A program made the translations under genes and the position numbers. The notes beneath the pieces are model-generated. The model made no database searches. It saw only the letters and a list, made by a program, of their open reading frames with translations, and was not told the origin of the DNA. From assembly GCA_034670405.1 (NCBI GenBank), contig JAXDDX010000011.1, forward strand, positions 2,166,501 through 2,230,500: DNA of 64,000 bases, written 5' to 3'. Origin of the DNA: Hoplostethus atlanticus (lineage: Eukaryota > Chordata > Actinopteri > Trachichthyiformes > Trachichthyidae). The stretch's first letter is position 1. Each line of letters begins with the position of its first letter. Of this stretch, positions 28,023-64,000 are shown piece after piece.

Positions 28023-28254
28023 CGAGATACTGTCGGATGTCCTGCAGGATTTTAGGGGGTCCTCCGTTCAGCTGGTAAAACAGGGAGCCGAAACAGAAGA
28101 GGAACAGCGTAGCCATGCAGAAACCATAGCCTCGCAGGGAAAATCGCCACGGAATAGCAGAGAGTAAACTGTACTTTCTGTTGTTGCGCTCTCTAATGTG
28201 GTTCGGAGTCTGGCTGTTGCTGTGAAGGGGACTGCCGCTGAAATTCTTCATCAT
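28023..28254 (-). CDS. ust: ust exon 1 (uronyl 2-sulfotransferase, N-terminal part)
   Basis: UST is a Golgi type II membrane enzyme. It transfers sulfate from PAPS to the 2-position of uronyl residues, mainly iduronic acid in dermatan sulfate and also glucuronic acid in chondroitin sulfate. The exon starts at the first of two adjacent ATGs (MMKNFSGSPLHSN) and ends in phase 1 at a GTAAGA donor. It encodes a roughly 37-residue cytoplasmic tail, an uncharged signal-anchor helix (YGFCMATLFLFCFGSLFYQL, about residues 43-62) and the stem start NGGPPKILQDIRQYLG. From WRFSLRGYGF to RQYLG it aligns to human UST (RFSLRDYGFCMATLLVFCLG and SLLYQLSGGPP). The tail before it is diverged. The catalytic sulfotransferase domain is on later exons outside the window. 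The gene lies just downstream of sash1 in the same orientation, as in human. Confidence 0.93.
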
Positions 28255-28510
28255 CTCCTCCTCACAAAGCGCCGAGGAAAGTCACCCATCCGCCTGTGGA
28301 AAGTGAAACTTCTCGCTTTGAGACCATTTGAGACGGACAGCCAGTTATTTTGGAGACGCGCAGGCAAGCCCCCAGCTCTCCGCCGCCGCCGCCACGGGTT
28401 GTTTTTGCGCACAGCGTTTCGCCTCCGCTCGGTCCCTCTCGTCTGCGCTCGTTGTTGAACTGTTCCTTCCTTCCGTCCTTCCCGTAGAGTTAAGGGTCCA
28501 TCCTTCTGCT

Positions 28511-28542
<32 letters not shown>

Positions 28543-28800
28543 GGGTGTCAGATTACTGAACGTGGAAAGAGGAAAAACTTCCACCTCAGACACAGGATTG
28601 GGTCTGGAGTTCAGTGCGTAAAACAGCGTCACCCAGTGTTCAGGAAGAGCGGGGGCCCTCACAAGGCAACAAGAGGGCTGAGACGGCCTACTGTTGGAGC
28701 AGGCACTGAGAGAGAGTGTGAGAATAGGTCTGTGAAGAGTTTGGAGCCTGCAGTCAGTTTCCAATTCATTTTTGCATTGCAGTCAAGTGGGAAAAGAAAA
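28255..28800 (-). promoter_or_regulatory. probable ust 5'UTR and promoter region
   Basis: Sequence upstream of the ust start codon. The first about 230 bp are CpG-rich (a CCGCCGCCGCC tract near 28380). They are followed upstream by a 27-base T run on the plus strand (28516-28542) and a purine-rich stretch. No clear TATA box was seen. The transcription start cannot be placed from sequence. Confidence 0.45.
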
Positions 28801-29289
28801 AGAAGAAACTAAAGTGATCCTATAAGAACATTTTAGGATTGTTATATATATATTAGGTATATATATTATTAGGTTCCATAGAAGAGAACAAGTATGCAAC
28901 TCTAAATCCACTATTGAGCACCTCATATAGGGACTGTAACTCCCTATATGAATATTATAGGGTGAATGTACTCTATCAGGTGGTTACTGTTTGTATAAGG
29001 GAGCAAGCTGTACCCTTATTACTTTTTAGAGTAAGGCTGGTCAAACTATCCTATTTGTTCACTTCTGTCTAAGTGTGTGTGCGTGCCACGTGTGTGCGAG
29101 CGTGTGTGCGTGCTTTAAACTTTCTCTTTCCCCCTCAGGCCAGCTGTAAGGACCATAAATCACAAGTGTGCCATTTATCTTTCCACAGCGTGACCAGACC
29201 CCGCCATTAGAGTACACCTGTACTTAGGTCTGCAGCACTCACTCAGTAGTGCAGTCACTAACTCACTGAAGGGCTACATGTCTTTTTCA

Positions 29290-29720
29290 CTTTCACCGAT
29301 AACCGCTAGTCAACAGAGCAACAGCGAACAGTTCGGCCTGACAGACCAAAGGTAATGCCGGTGAATGTGTCATTCCCTCCTTCGTTAGAGAATAAATCTG
29401 TCGAGGGCCCAATAGTCTTGGCCTTAATCTCAGGTAAATGTATTGTAAATAATCCAGAATGCATTGCAAGCCAGACACAGAGAGGCAGAATGCACTATAA
29501 GCTACCTGGTGTGACAGTGCCGTGCCTGCTCAGTCTATCATGAAGCGCAAGAGTTCATTACACACAAATACATTTGTCAGCAAGGTCACAGTAAATCGGT
29601 TTTACTCCATCAGCCCATAGAATACCGCTAGATTTGGCAATGGGATTTAAACCAAATCATGTCTGTCAATATGAGACCTTTTTATTGCGTACCAAAACAT
29701 TTTATTTTTATGTTAAAATG
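29290..29720. repeat. duplicated block, copy A
   Basis: Shows similarity I judge at about 70% to 31260-31640. Matching landmarks: TAAGCTACCTGG against TAAGCTCCCTGG; GTGCCTGCT against ATGCCTGCT; CATTACACACAAATACA against TATTACACAGAAATACA; CCTTTTTATT near each right end. It is either a dispersed repeat or one arm of a local duplication upstream of ust. Confidence 0.55.
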
Positions 29721-30234
29721 AAACAAAAACTTGTGGTCTACTGCAATGCAGATGTTAACTGTTAAATTAATAATTGAATGCCTTAGGGTGTGTCAGGTCC
29801 AACGTGTGTGTGTGTGCATGTTCCAAACTGCTACGTTTGTTGTTGGACATTGGAAATGGAATCAAATCATTGTAATCATCAAACTTTGATCTCCACTGTA
29901 GGGCAGGTCTGACATTGGTAGAGGAAACTGATAGCGTGTGAGAGGAATGAGCCTCATTTTGGAGTGAGGATGGCAAGTTTGCACTGATATGACAATCACG
30001 CTTAAAAGAGCCAGTGCATTTGTACACAGGGGCCCCTTAAGAATGAGGGGCAATCCAAGTAAGTTTACTTATAAGTATAAGAGTCTAGGGATGGAGGGTG
30101 GGGGCTTACCCTGCCTGCCAAGAGGAAATAAAGGAATGAGACTTAATCTCACCACAAACCTTCAGAAAACAAAAAACAATCAGTCTGCAAGATCTCAGCA
30201 GGGACAAGTAATAAGGGCAGTATAAAGGGGTTGC

Positions 30235-30355
30235 TGAGTAAGGAGTCTGTCCGTCAACTGGAAGACACAGGTTCAAGCAACTGTGTAGGCAAGCATCCGC
30301 CCTGCTGAAGTGTCCTTGAGCAAGACACTGAATCCCAATATACAGTAGACCTACG
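30235..30355 (+). mobile_element. tRNA-derived SINE fragment
   Basis: Contains a degenerate B box (AGGTTCAAGCAA) and GCTGAAGTGTCCTTGAGCAAG followed by ACACTGAATCCC, the conserved body of teleost tRNA SINEs. Head and tail are incomplete. Confidence 0.5.
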
Positions 30356-30518
30356 ACTTATGACTGTCATGTCTGTCTTATGACTATGTGCTGGGGTCTA
30401 CACATTGCTGGAGGCCCATGACCTTTGGGTGCATGCTGCGACCCGCTCATATTGTATAACAATGACTGTCTACATGTCATAAATTGAGCCGTGGGTTCAG
30501 TAAAGGGATACTGCTTAC

Positions 30519-30634
30519 TATATTGTGGTTGCCCAGCAGAATGTCAGGAAATTCTCTCTCTCTCTCCAGGTGGTGAAACAGCACATAGCAGAAAGAGAAG
30601 GAGTCGAAAACATAGCCATGCAGAAAATAAAACC
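30519..30634 (-). pseudogene. degenerate ust exon-1-like sequence
   Basis: On the minus strand a 116-bp segment bounded by a good acceptor (TTTTTCTCTGCAG) and a GTAAGC donor reads AGFYFLHGYVFDSFSFCYVL, then FHHLEREREFPDILLGNHNI. This resembles the ust exon 1 run GYGFCMATLF...SLFYQL...PPKILQDIRQ. At DNA level TAGCCATGCAGAA is identical in both (28110-28122 and 30613-30625), and LFYQL/LFHHL codons align. The frame relative to the shared 13-mer differs and a 5-bp indel intervenes, so it looks decayed. An alternative exon cannot be excluded, and the similarity may be partly compositional because both encode hydrophobic helices. Confidence 0.4.
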
Positions 30635-30964
30635 CTGCAGAGAAAAAGTGCACAAAAATAATTGGAATAAGCTGAGGCAGAAAGTCTTTATTGCAATAAA
30701 GCCTCATCCTTTTCTCCTGAGATATTTTAAATTGGATGAGCAGTTACACCTTTGAAAGGGAGAGTCATGGACTGGAAGCTAACTGCTCATTACAGCCTGG
30801 TGAAGGAGGACGATGATTCAACAATAGCGCTTTTTTTTTTCTTCCAGGGGTTACCAACCAAACAAAAGGAGACACATTAGGTTTTATGTTTTTGCATTTC
30901 CTGTCAAAACACCTGCACTCATTCACAAACGTCACAGGATTAACAGCCTTACTATTCTGGCTCA

Positions 30965-31240
30965 CTGGTTCCCAAAATGAGGTCAGGGGGCCACCTGGGG
31001 TCATTGAGGGGTTCCAGGCTGTCCTTGGCAAAATGGGAAATAGTTTAATTTCACTTTCATTTCACTGCTTAGTTCATGTTCTTTTTTTCTTCATAGGTTT
31101 CACTATTACCACTAAGTCATATCCAAGAAAAATATCTTCTCACAGAGTTTCGTAAGACAGGATTTTATCAAAAGGGGGTCCATGGTCTAATGCCTATCTG
31201 TTTGGAGGTCCTTGACATGAAACGGTTTGGGAACCCCCTG
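30965..31240. mobile_element. hAT-type MITE, 276 bp
   Basis: The left end CTGGTTCCCAAAA and right end TTTGGGAACCCCCTG are imperfect terminal inverted repeats of the hAT type (CAGGGGTTCCCAAA). The 8 bp outside each end, CTGGCTCA (30957-30964) and CTAGCTCA (31241-31248), match at 7 of 8 positions, as expected of a hAT target-site duplication. No transposase is encoded, so it is non-autonomous. Confidence 0.75.
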
Positions 31241-31259
31241 CTAGCTCACTTTCATTGAC

Positions 31260-31640
31260 AACAGATGTATAGCAGCCAGTGCCAGAAAGGCAGTCTACCT
31301 TCAGCATGATGCTGTTGTGGAACCGGCTGGCTTGGCTCTGACCAGATGTGTACAGCTTTCTAAATCAGGCATTACAAGACACAACAACACAATATACTCT
31401 AAGCTCCCTGGTCTCAAGGCTCCATGCCTGCTAAACCTTCCACAAAGCACGAGTGTATTACACAGAAATACAGATGTCAATAAGATCACAACCTACCAGT
31501 TTTTCCTTCTGACCAAACCCTAGAAACATAATATTATTCTATTTATTTTTATACGTAGCTGTATAATAACATGGGGGATTTTAATCAAATCTACCAAATA
31601 TCATCCCTTTTTATTATATATCAAGACCTTTTCTTCTTTA
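31260..31640. repeat. duplicated block, copy B
   Basis: Partner of 29290-29720 with short insertions, immediately to the right of the hAT MITE and in the same orientation as copy A. Confidence 0.55.
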
Positions 31641-31809
31641 ATTTTAAAAATGTAATTAAGAAAGTCACCGACAGGCCAATGTGTGATGCAGCCTTAACCA
31701 CAATGGTGAACCGAAGCAGTAGCCCACGCCATCTGTCTCCCACTTCCTCTTTCTGTGTGTGCACATGCACAGGGATGAGCAGAAGGCCAGCATATGGCAA
31801 GAAAGAGTT

Positions 31810-31815
31810 TTTATT
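31810..31815 (-). terminator. candidate sash1 distal poly(A) signal
   Basis: AATAAA on the minus strand (TTTATT on plus). It is followed in the transcript direction by a GT-rich stretch at 31755-31775. It is one of several candidates; cDNA ends would settle which are used. Confidence 0.35.
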
Positions 31816-33283
31816 ATATTTCAGAATGACAAATAGTTATGGACATTACTTTTTTTTCAATACACAAGCAAATCTGTATGGACAATCATTAGCTAGATGA
31901 AACCAAATAAAATAATTTGTACACTTATATTTTACAATACATACTGTAGCTTCTTACTGGCTAAAGCAATATGCATTATGCAGGAAGGTATTGCTATTCA
32001 TATAGTACAGCTAATTACAGTTGATATGAAAAAAAAAGCAAAAATAAGTTATTTAAATATCAATTACATATACAGAATGTGCAACCTTTGCTAAGCATTT
32101 CATATATGTAATTAAGAATTTAATTAAGACTGCAAAAACAAATTGGAAGTGAGTAACTGGAACAGGTTAATTTGTGAATGCGTATTAACATTTGTACATT
32201 GACTTGGCATTGGGAATTCAATACTAAAGTAAAATACCAGCATAGCCCACTGAAACCCTTTACTTTACAATACCTGACAACAAATGTCCACTGACGGACC
32301 TCGGAGCAAAATGTAGCCAATTTCACCTATAAAACAGCTAGGTTTACCTTCTAAAGTGCATTTACAGTGTCAGTATTTTCATTCTTTACAAAATACATCT
32401 TCAAAGTCGGGGGCATTTTTTAATAACAGCCCCCCATTCTAGCTAACCCAGAGCACCACTTTGATTGAGGAGGAAAAAAAAGGCATCAAACATCTATCCA
32501 GTGCCCACTGCAAAAAGCATCCTCTAAATTTAGCAATGACATTCGATCAAACTTCTATTATGAAAACTCCAAATCCAGGGAATAAGACTTCAATTCAGTT
32601 CAACAAAAACTCCACACCAACGATGAATATTGTAAGCTAGATGTCATGAAAAGTGCACAACAAAAAGAGCAATTAAATTCAGTTTGTTAATAATGTATCA
32701 GCTACAGTATTTGGCCCAAACAGACTGATTGGAATAACACACAACTCAGTATTCCTTGATTTACAAAACAATGTAGCGTCCCATTGTGTGTTGACCTAGG
32801 GAGGGGGCTTCACACCTAAAATGATATTCTCCTTTTACCATCCGTCCTCGGGTGTATCTGGAAGACCCCGTCCTCCACGAAAAAACATAAAGGTCCAAGC
32901 CATCATTTCAGGTTGGCTTGTAGATATTTTTTCTGTCGATTTTTTTTTCTGTCTGAGCTTAAGATACAAAGATTTTGAAGATCTAACAAGTTTGCTTGCA
33001 TTTTAAATGTTTGTAAACACTGGAATAAAACAAACCTGAATTTAAAGTTATGATGGGTTAAGAGAGTTATCAATCTACAAATTTAGATGGTACAACAAAT
33101 TCCAGATATGACAACCCAAATGTCGCCTCCATCTCTTCTACCACCCTCTGCGTGGATCATGTACAATACGTGTGTGCTGAGTAAGGCTCAGGATGTTCAA
33201 CACAGGATGCTGGCTGTTTGTGTTTTCACACCTCACAAGTATAGATACCGCATCCTATCCTCAGATACGTGTCAGAATTGTAA

Positions 33284-33289
33284 TTTATT
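33284..33289 (-). terminator. candidate sash1 proximal poly(A) signal
   Basis: AATAAA on the minus strand about 1.2 kb after the stop codon, which would give a shorter 3'UTR. Motif match only. Confidence 0.25.
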
Positions 33290-34520
33290 GATCCACATCC
33301 ATGATCTGCTCGAGTGTGTGTGCTTATGTGTTACCTTATGTGGACGCATTGGGAATATACAGGCTTGTTGCACCTTTGGCAATGTCAAGCCTCAGTCACG
33401 GAGGTCTGCTATGGTAAATGCTTCATTCAGAATGGTAAGGCAACTGAAAATGAGCTTGGACACACAGGGAACATATAGTCTGCAAGTAAAAGCTGATTTC
33501 CCATAGTGATCACTGGAGTAATATAGAGCTTCTTGTAAGACTCTACATATTGGAGAAGGGCATGCATCCAAGATACACTGTGAAATTGGACATATAATCT
33601 GAAATATAAAATTGTGTTGACAGCTGTTTGTACTTAGAAATGACAATTGGCCTCAAAATAAGGCTGTAACATTCAAAAAGGCAAAAACACATACAGTACA
33701 TATTTTAACATATAAAATAATTTTGGAAATTAGGATATGTGGTAAGGTATATTACTGAAACATGATATAAAATAAGCCATTTCAAATCTCAAAACAACCA
33801 GTAATTCATTGTTTGCTTTACATGTTTAGTTGGATTAAACGTCCAAAACATTGACTGATTTCTGTCACTGTAACAATTGTGAATCTATTAGTGGTGATGA
33901 AATCTGCGAACGATGAAGAAATCGCTTTGGCCGAGCTACATCCTTAAAAGAGACCCCTTGGATAATTTTGTCTCGCAACAAGAGATGAAAATGAAGCACT
34001 TCTGAAACAGGCAGGAAAACAGTGAAACAGTCTTTCTTTATAAAAACACCCATCCTATAAAAGAGTGTGCTATCGTCCTTAAAGGCAGATCCAAGTCTTG
34101 TGTTTTAAGACCTTGGGGATGTTTTCAGTATGGAAGCCATCCCACAGAGTGAGTCTACTGTCTGGTTTAAAAAGGCATCTGATATCTGGTCTTGGCTTCA
34201 GGAACAAACTCCCCCATGCCGTAAACATTTGAGGAGAGGAATAGAGAAAGAAAGAGAGAGAAACAGAGACAGAGAGACAGGAGAGTAAGAGCAAGGTAGC
34301 TCAATACAGGCCTCAAGTGTGATGTCAATTCTTCTATTGACCAATCACCAAGTCCTGACAGGTGCAAGACAGGAAGTAGTGCTGTGGCCACTTGGATGGT
34401 CATTCAGTCCTGTGGCCAGTTTGCGCTTGACCACTTGTTGACCACGTTTAAATGAAACAGTACTGACCAACGAGCTGAAACCTGCATGAAACCTTCACCG
34501 ATCTGATTCCACCAACGCGG

Positions 34521-60399
<25,879 letters not shown>

Positions 60400-61725
60400 C
60401 TGGAGAAAGAAAGAAGAAACAGTCAACATTGGACAAACACAAACTTCCCTTTTGCGTCGCACATCATTATTATTTCTCTTGTCTCAGCACTTCCAAACAC
60501 GCCGACTCTGTTTAAGCAGGAATATACACAAATGGATTGGGTTGAAGCTGGGGGGGGCTTTCTGCCAAAAGGCTGCAGTTCCACCTGTTCACCACTTGGG
60601 GTCAGTGGTGGTGCTTTAGTGATTTAGCAAGTCAGGCTCCCGAGGCTTGAGAGGGAGAGGGAGGAGAGGAGAGGGAGAAAATTATGAAACCCCTTTCACA
60701 AAAATAAGGGGGGGGGATGATGAATTTGATGCTAAGAGGAAAAGTTTGAGAGGCACCAGAAGAAGAATGTCAACGAGATGAGAGAAAGAGTGGGCGGCCA
60801 TGTAAAAGTGAGGAGGGCAGAATGAAAAGAGAAAGTACAGAACAGAGGAAGAGAAGAGCGGAGATTGAAGAAGAAGAAGAAGAAGAAGAAGAAGAAGAGA
60901 GAGAAACCACAGGGCAGACTCAGCCTGTTTGTGTTTCCACTTCCCTCCACGGGACAGAAAGTCACGAGGGGAAGACAAGAGGATAGAGTGGGAGAGGACT
61001 GAGAGGGCGAGCAAGAGAGAGAGAGATGGAAAATAACTGGGTTTAAAAAATATTCTCCACACGCCTGCGAGCAGTCCTAAATAAACACAAGTAAAAAAGG
61101 CGGAAAAAAGCAACTAGGAGGCTCGTTTTGACGCACGGACAACTGCTCCCCGACTTCCAACTGAAAGTCATGTATGAGCAGCCTCGCCCTGCTCTCTGCA
61201 ACAAAACAAGCTCGGTCGCATGTTCCCCCACAGCTGACTCTCCCTTGTTGTGGAGGAGGCGAGGAAACCACATCAATGCCTCTCCTTTTCTGTCTGCTTT
61301 ATAAAACAGGGGGGCTAAGGGAGGGAGGGAGGGAGGGAGGGAGGGAGGGGAGAGGGTGAGCTTCAGTGGTTCATGTTCAAACTGGCCAGTGAAGGACGAG
61401 AGACTTGTTTGAGAGTGAGTGAGCTGAGTAAGAGGGGTGAAGAGGAAGTGGTGTTTCAGGCCAGATTCTGTCTCCGGATGACGCCTACAGGTGTGTGTGT
61501 GTGTGTGGTGGGGGTGGTGGTGGCTGCACCCTTGCCTCCTCCTCACAATTAGTCAGAGCCGTAAATCATAAAGAGGGTGAAGGGAAAATATGAACTATGA
61601 AATTGTCCAGTTGAGACCCTTAGAGGCGTATTAAGTCAATCTTCATCAAACACCCCGACACACACACACACCCCTCGCCAGGGAGAGGAAACCTCCCTGC
61701 TAAAGGCATAACTCTCTCACTCACT

Positions 61726-61762
<37 letters not shown>

Positions 61763-61878
61763 CTTGTGATTAGAGCCCACTGCACATGGGCATGCACAGA
61801 GGCACAGAGGTGCTTGTCAGTGGAGGCATGCGTGACAGGATCAAAACAAGACGAACAGGTCGCTTCCCTCTCCGTTGG

Positions 61879-61927
<49 letters not shown>

Positions 61928-62148
61928 ATCGTGCGTGAATGTGTGTGTGTTTGTTCAGACATGGCAGCCTTCTCTTGGTGCTATGGGAAATCTTCACGCG
62001 GCTCAAAGCCTGGCTACCATGGCAACATAATGAGATGCTAATTGAATGGAGGCCTGTATGGTCCCCCCCCCCCCCCACCCCCCCAGCTAGGCTAGAGATC
62101 TTTCTGTAGCCTGCTCCACGCTCTATAAATTAACCTCCCATGCACACA

Positions 62149-62182
<34 letters not shown>

Positions 62183-62399
62183 TACAGCCTGAATGTCTCT
62201 CGGAGTGTGTGTCAGTCCAGGCATTGTGTGGCTGGGCAACTTAATTGGTTTAACCTTAAATCTTTGACATGCCTTTCTATTTCAATTCTACTCCTTTGCA
62301 TTGAGTAGTTGGCAGTTAGCCACTTTCAAACTCATTAGCGTGAGAAGCTAACTTTCTATTGGGGGGCATAATGTTCATAATGCCAAATACAGTATCTCA

Positions 62400-62440
62400 C
62401 AGTATCCACTTCTGCTTAGGATAAGCAGAAGTGGATACTG
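62400..62440. repeat. near-perfect 19-bp-arm hairpin with 3-nt loop
   Basis: CAGTATCCACTTCTGCTTA (62400-62418) and its exact reverse complement (62422-62440) are separated by GGA. It lies in the upstream sash1 intron. The pairing breaks down immediately outside the arms. Confidence 0.85.
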
Positions 62441-62809
62441 GGTGAAAACATCCAATAGCGCTACATGCATCTAAACTGAAAAGAGCTGGGCCGATACCAT
62501 CGACACTAGGCGCAAATTGCACATTTCGCCTGAGTGAAAATGGCACCGCTGACTGGGGTGTACAGCATTAGTCATGTTTGTAATGATAACCCCAGAGTGC
62601 CATGCATGTAATGGTATGGTGCTTTAACTGTGTATTAGAGCTGCGGGTGTATTAAAGACATACTGTACTATTGCAGAGATGAAAAGCCCCTGGAGGAGTC
62701 GTGTAGTCAATACTTGGTACTTGCACAAACACACACACATCCACAGAAAAACAATCAAAAAAACAATAGAAGGAACTACACAGAGCCAGCCAACATCTTG
62801 ATGGAATAA

Positions 62810-62829
62810 AGGTCAAAGGTCAAAGGGGA
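62810..62829 (+). promoter_or_regulatory. DR1-type nuclear receptor motif (triple half-site)
   Basis: AGGTCA A AGGTCA A AGGGGA: two perfect half-sites with 1-bp spacing and a third, imperfect one. This is the consensus bound by HNF4, PPAR/RXR and COUP-TF. Motif match only; activity is inferred. Confidence 0.4.
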
Positions 62830-63292
62830 CAGAAAGCTCGGAGAGAAAGGGTGACCTAATAACTGTCAGTTACACAAGCAGCTATCATGATATGGTTCAC
62901 AGGTCTAGTACAGATATGGCTGGCTTTGGGAAAATGTCAACAGCTGCTGGACCGTGACCAGCGGTCCCCATCCTGCTGGACAGTGGTGCTGTCCAGGAAA
63001 GATGACAAACCTGACACACACACACACACACACACACACAGATCCTCACACACGGATGTGCGTCTCCATTTCTGCTTCTTACTGGCGTTTTTCACTGCAC
63101 TCAGCATAAATCAGGGTGACAGTGTATGAACACGTGTGTGTGTGTGTGTGTGTGTGGTTACAAGGCTGGCCACCTGGAGCGAGGTGATCTCCGGTGCTCT
63201 GGTAGGGACAATGAAAGGCAGCGACCCCTGTGTGACGGAGGCCTAGCCCACAGGAAGAGCAGAGGGATGACCCCTTCAGAGGCCACGGCAAA

Positions 63293-63305
63293 AGGTCAGA
63301 GGTCA
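63293..63305 (+). promoter_or_regulatory. DR1-type nuclear receptor motif
   Basis: AGGTCA G AGGTCA, a second perfect DR1, 483 bp from the first. Motif match only. Confidence 0.4.
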
Positions 63306-64000
63306 CGGGGATATCCTCGATCAGAAGGGGGGGGGGTTTGAGGACACCGGTCATATGGCAGGACAATAGACGCTCACACAAATCAAACTCATACTGCGCT
63401 CTGTTATAAAAGAGCTCCATGGGCTGTGGCACGCAACCTCCAGTGGTAAATATTATGCTGACAGTGTACTTTATTTTTCCAACATGGTATTGTTGTCCTG
63501 AACGTATTCTTCACATGGCCTACATTCACATCTGATTAGTGGTTTACGAAAGCCTAGCACAACCTACTCTCAACCGTCTCCCTTACAAACCCCGAAAAGC
63601 CCCAGATCAACAATCATTTCTTCGTCTGTGTACGTTCGCTTCCATCAAACCCCATTTATTGACCTTACTGATTCGATAAGCTGGTGGCCCACCTATCAAT
63701 CACCTTCCAAAACAGGAAGTACCCAATTTGACCCCACCCCCTGAGCGGCTAGACTTCTGAGCGCGCCCTGTCAACACCTCACTCCACGGCCCCCCTGGCA
63801 TGCCATGCGTTATGGGAGCTGTGCCCACTTCCTGCCAATAAGGCGACAATAAGACAGACGAGAGAGAGACAGAGGGGTGGCACAGCTCCAAAGGAAGTCT
63901 GGGTAATCTCCTTTGGGGGGGCTATTGTCCCGCGGGAAGAGGCGATGATGGGAGACCGTGTGTATGTGTGTGTGTGTGTGTGCGCATCTTGTGGCGTGCT

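Larger units (their letters stand above)
28801..31809. other. sash1-ust intergenic region
   Basis: A spacer of about 3 kb between the probable sash1 3' end and the ust promoter. It holds the ust-exon-1-like segment, the two duplicated blocks, a SINE fragment and the hAT MITE described separately. No independent gene is supported. Confidence 0.6.
31810..34520 (-). other. sash1: probable sash1 3' untranslated region
   Basis: The 2.7 kb after the sash1 stop is AT-rich, with none of the microsatellites or SINEs common elsewhere in the window, as expected of a long 3'UTR under constraint. Candidate poly(A) signals (AATAAA on the minus strand) are at 33284-33289 and 31810-31815. ATTAAA-type signals occur near 32115-32125. 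The downstream end is an inference. Confidence 0.5.
60400..64000 (-). other. upstream sash1 intron (5' part outside)
   Basis: The window ends inside this intron. It holds (GAA)n 60868-60898, (GGGA)n 61319-61350, (CA)n 61729-61760, (TG)n 61881-61926, a C tract 62061-62085, (CA)n 62150-62180, the hairpin at 62400-62440, two DR1-type nuclear-receptor sites and short CA/TG tracts at 63014-63040 and 63133-63156. No exon for the SASH1 N-terminus was found. Confidence 0.7.

Noticed and set aside
61043..61546. A 167-residue minus-strand frame in the upstream sash1 intron, considered as an alternative first exon
   Set aside because: It contains GGGA-repeat translation and no similarity to the SASH1 N-terminus. 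No donor in a suitable phase with coding support was found.
63079..63432. A 117-residue minus-strand frame (starts MPQPMELFYNRAQYEF)
   Set aside because: It looks protein-like at first but ends in a CA repeat, has no recognisable homology and no good flanking splice pair.

Overview
This window is nuclear DNA from a vertebrate, almost certainly a teleost fish. It has GT-AG introns, very dense (CA)n/(GT)n and (GA)n microsatellites, tRNA-derived SINE copies, a decayed Tc1/mariner element, a hAT-type MITE and a remnant LTR element. There is no bacterial operon, phage, plasmid or CRISPR content. Most of the open reading frames are microsatellite translations or chance frames.

Two genes are recognisable, both on the minus strand and head to tail. 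(1) sash1 (SAM and SH3 domain containing 1) runs from the right edge of the window down to its stop codon at 34521. Sixteen coding exons are in the window (60399 down to 34521). They cover everything from a Ser-rich stretch just before the conserved K/F-W-Q-N-F region, through the SLY/SH3 module and first SAM domain, a long proline-rich exon and the C-terminal SAM domain. The 5' exons (roughly the first 130 residues of the human protein) lie beyond position 64000. (2) ust (uronyl 2-sulfotransferase) begins at 28254. Only its first coding exon (cytoplasmic tail, signal-anchor helix, start of stem) is present. The remaining 28 kb to the left edge is intron 1, with no further ust exon that I could find. 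SASH1 followed by UST in the same orientation is also the human chromosome 6q arrangement, so this is conserved synteny. The paralogue (a or b) cannot be decided from the window.

Layout: 1-28022 ust intron 1 (microsatellites, a 104-bp minisatellite, SINEs, a Tc1 remnant); 28023-28254 ust exon 1; 28255-28800 probable ust 5'UTR/promoter; 28800-31800 intergenic, with a ust-exon-1-like relic, a duplicated block and a hAT MITE; about 31810-34520 probable sash1 3'UTR; 34521-60399 sash1 exons and introns; 60400-64000 an upstream sash1 intron.

The most notable observations are four. sash1 in-window exon 6 has an open, in-frame 555-nt extension with its own donor, predicting a long isoform. The same exon carries a single-base frameshift in a G/C homopolymer. 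A degenerate sequence resembling ust exon 1 lies 2.4 kb upstream of that exon. An internally deleted LTR element keeps its 5-bp target-site duplication. I saw no sign of a wholly new biological system.
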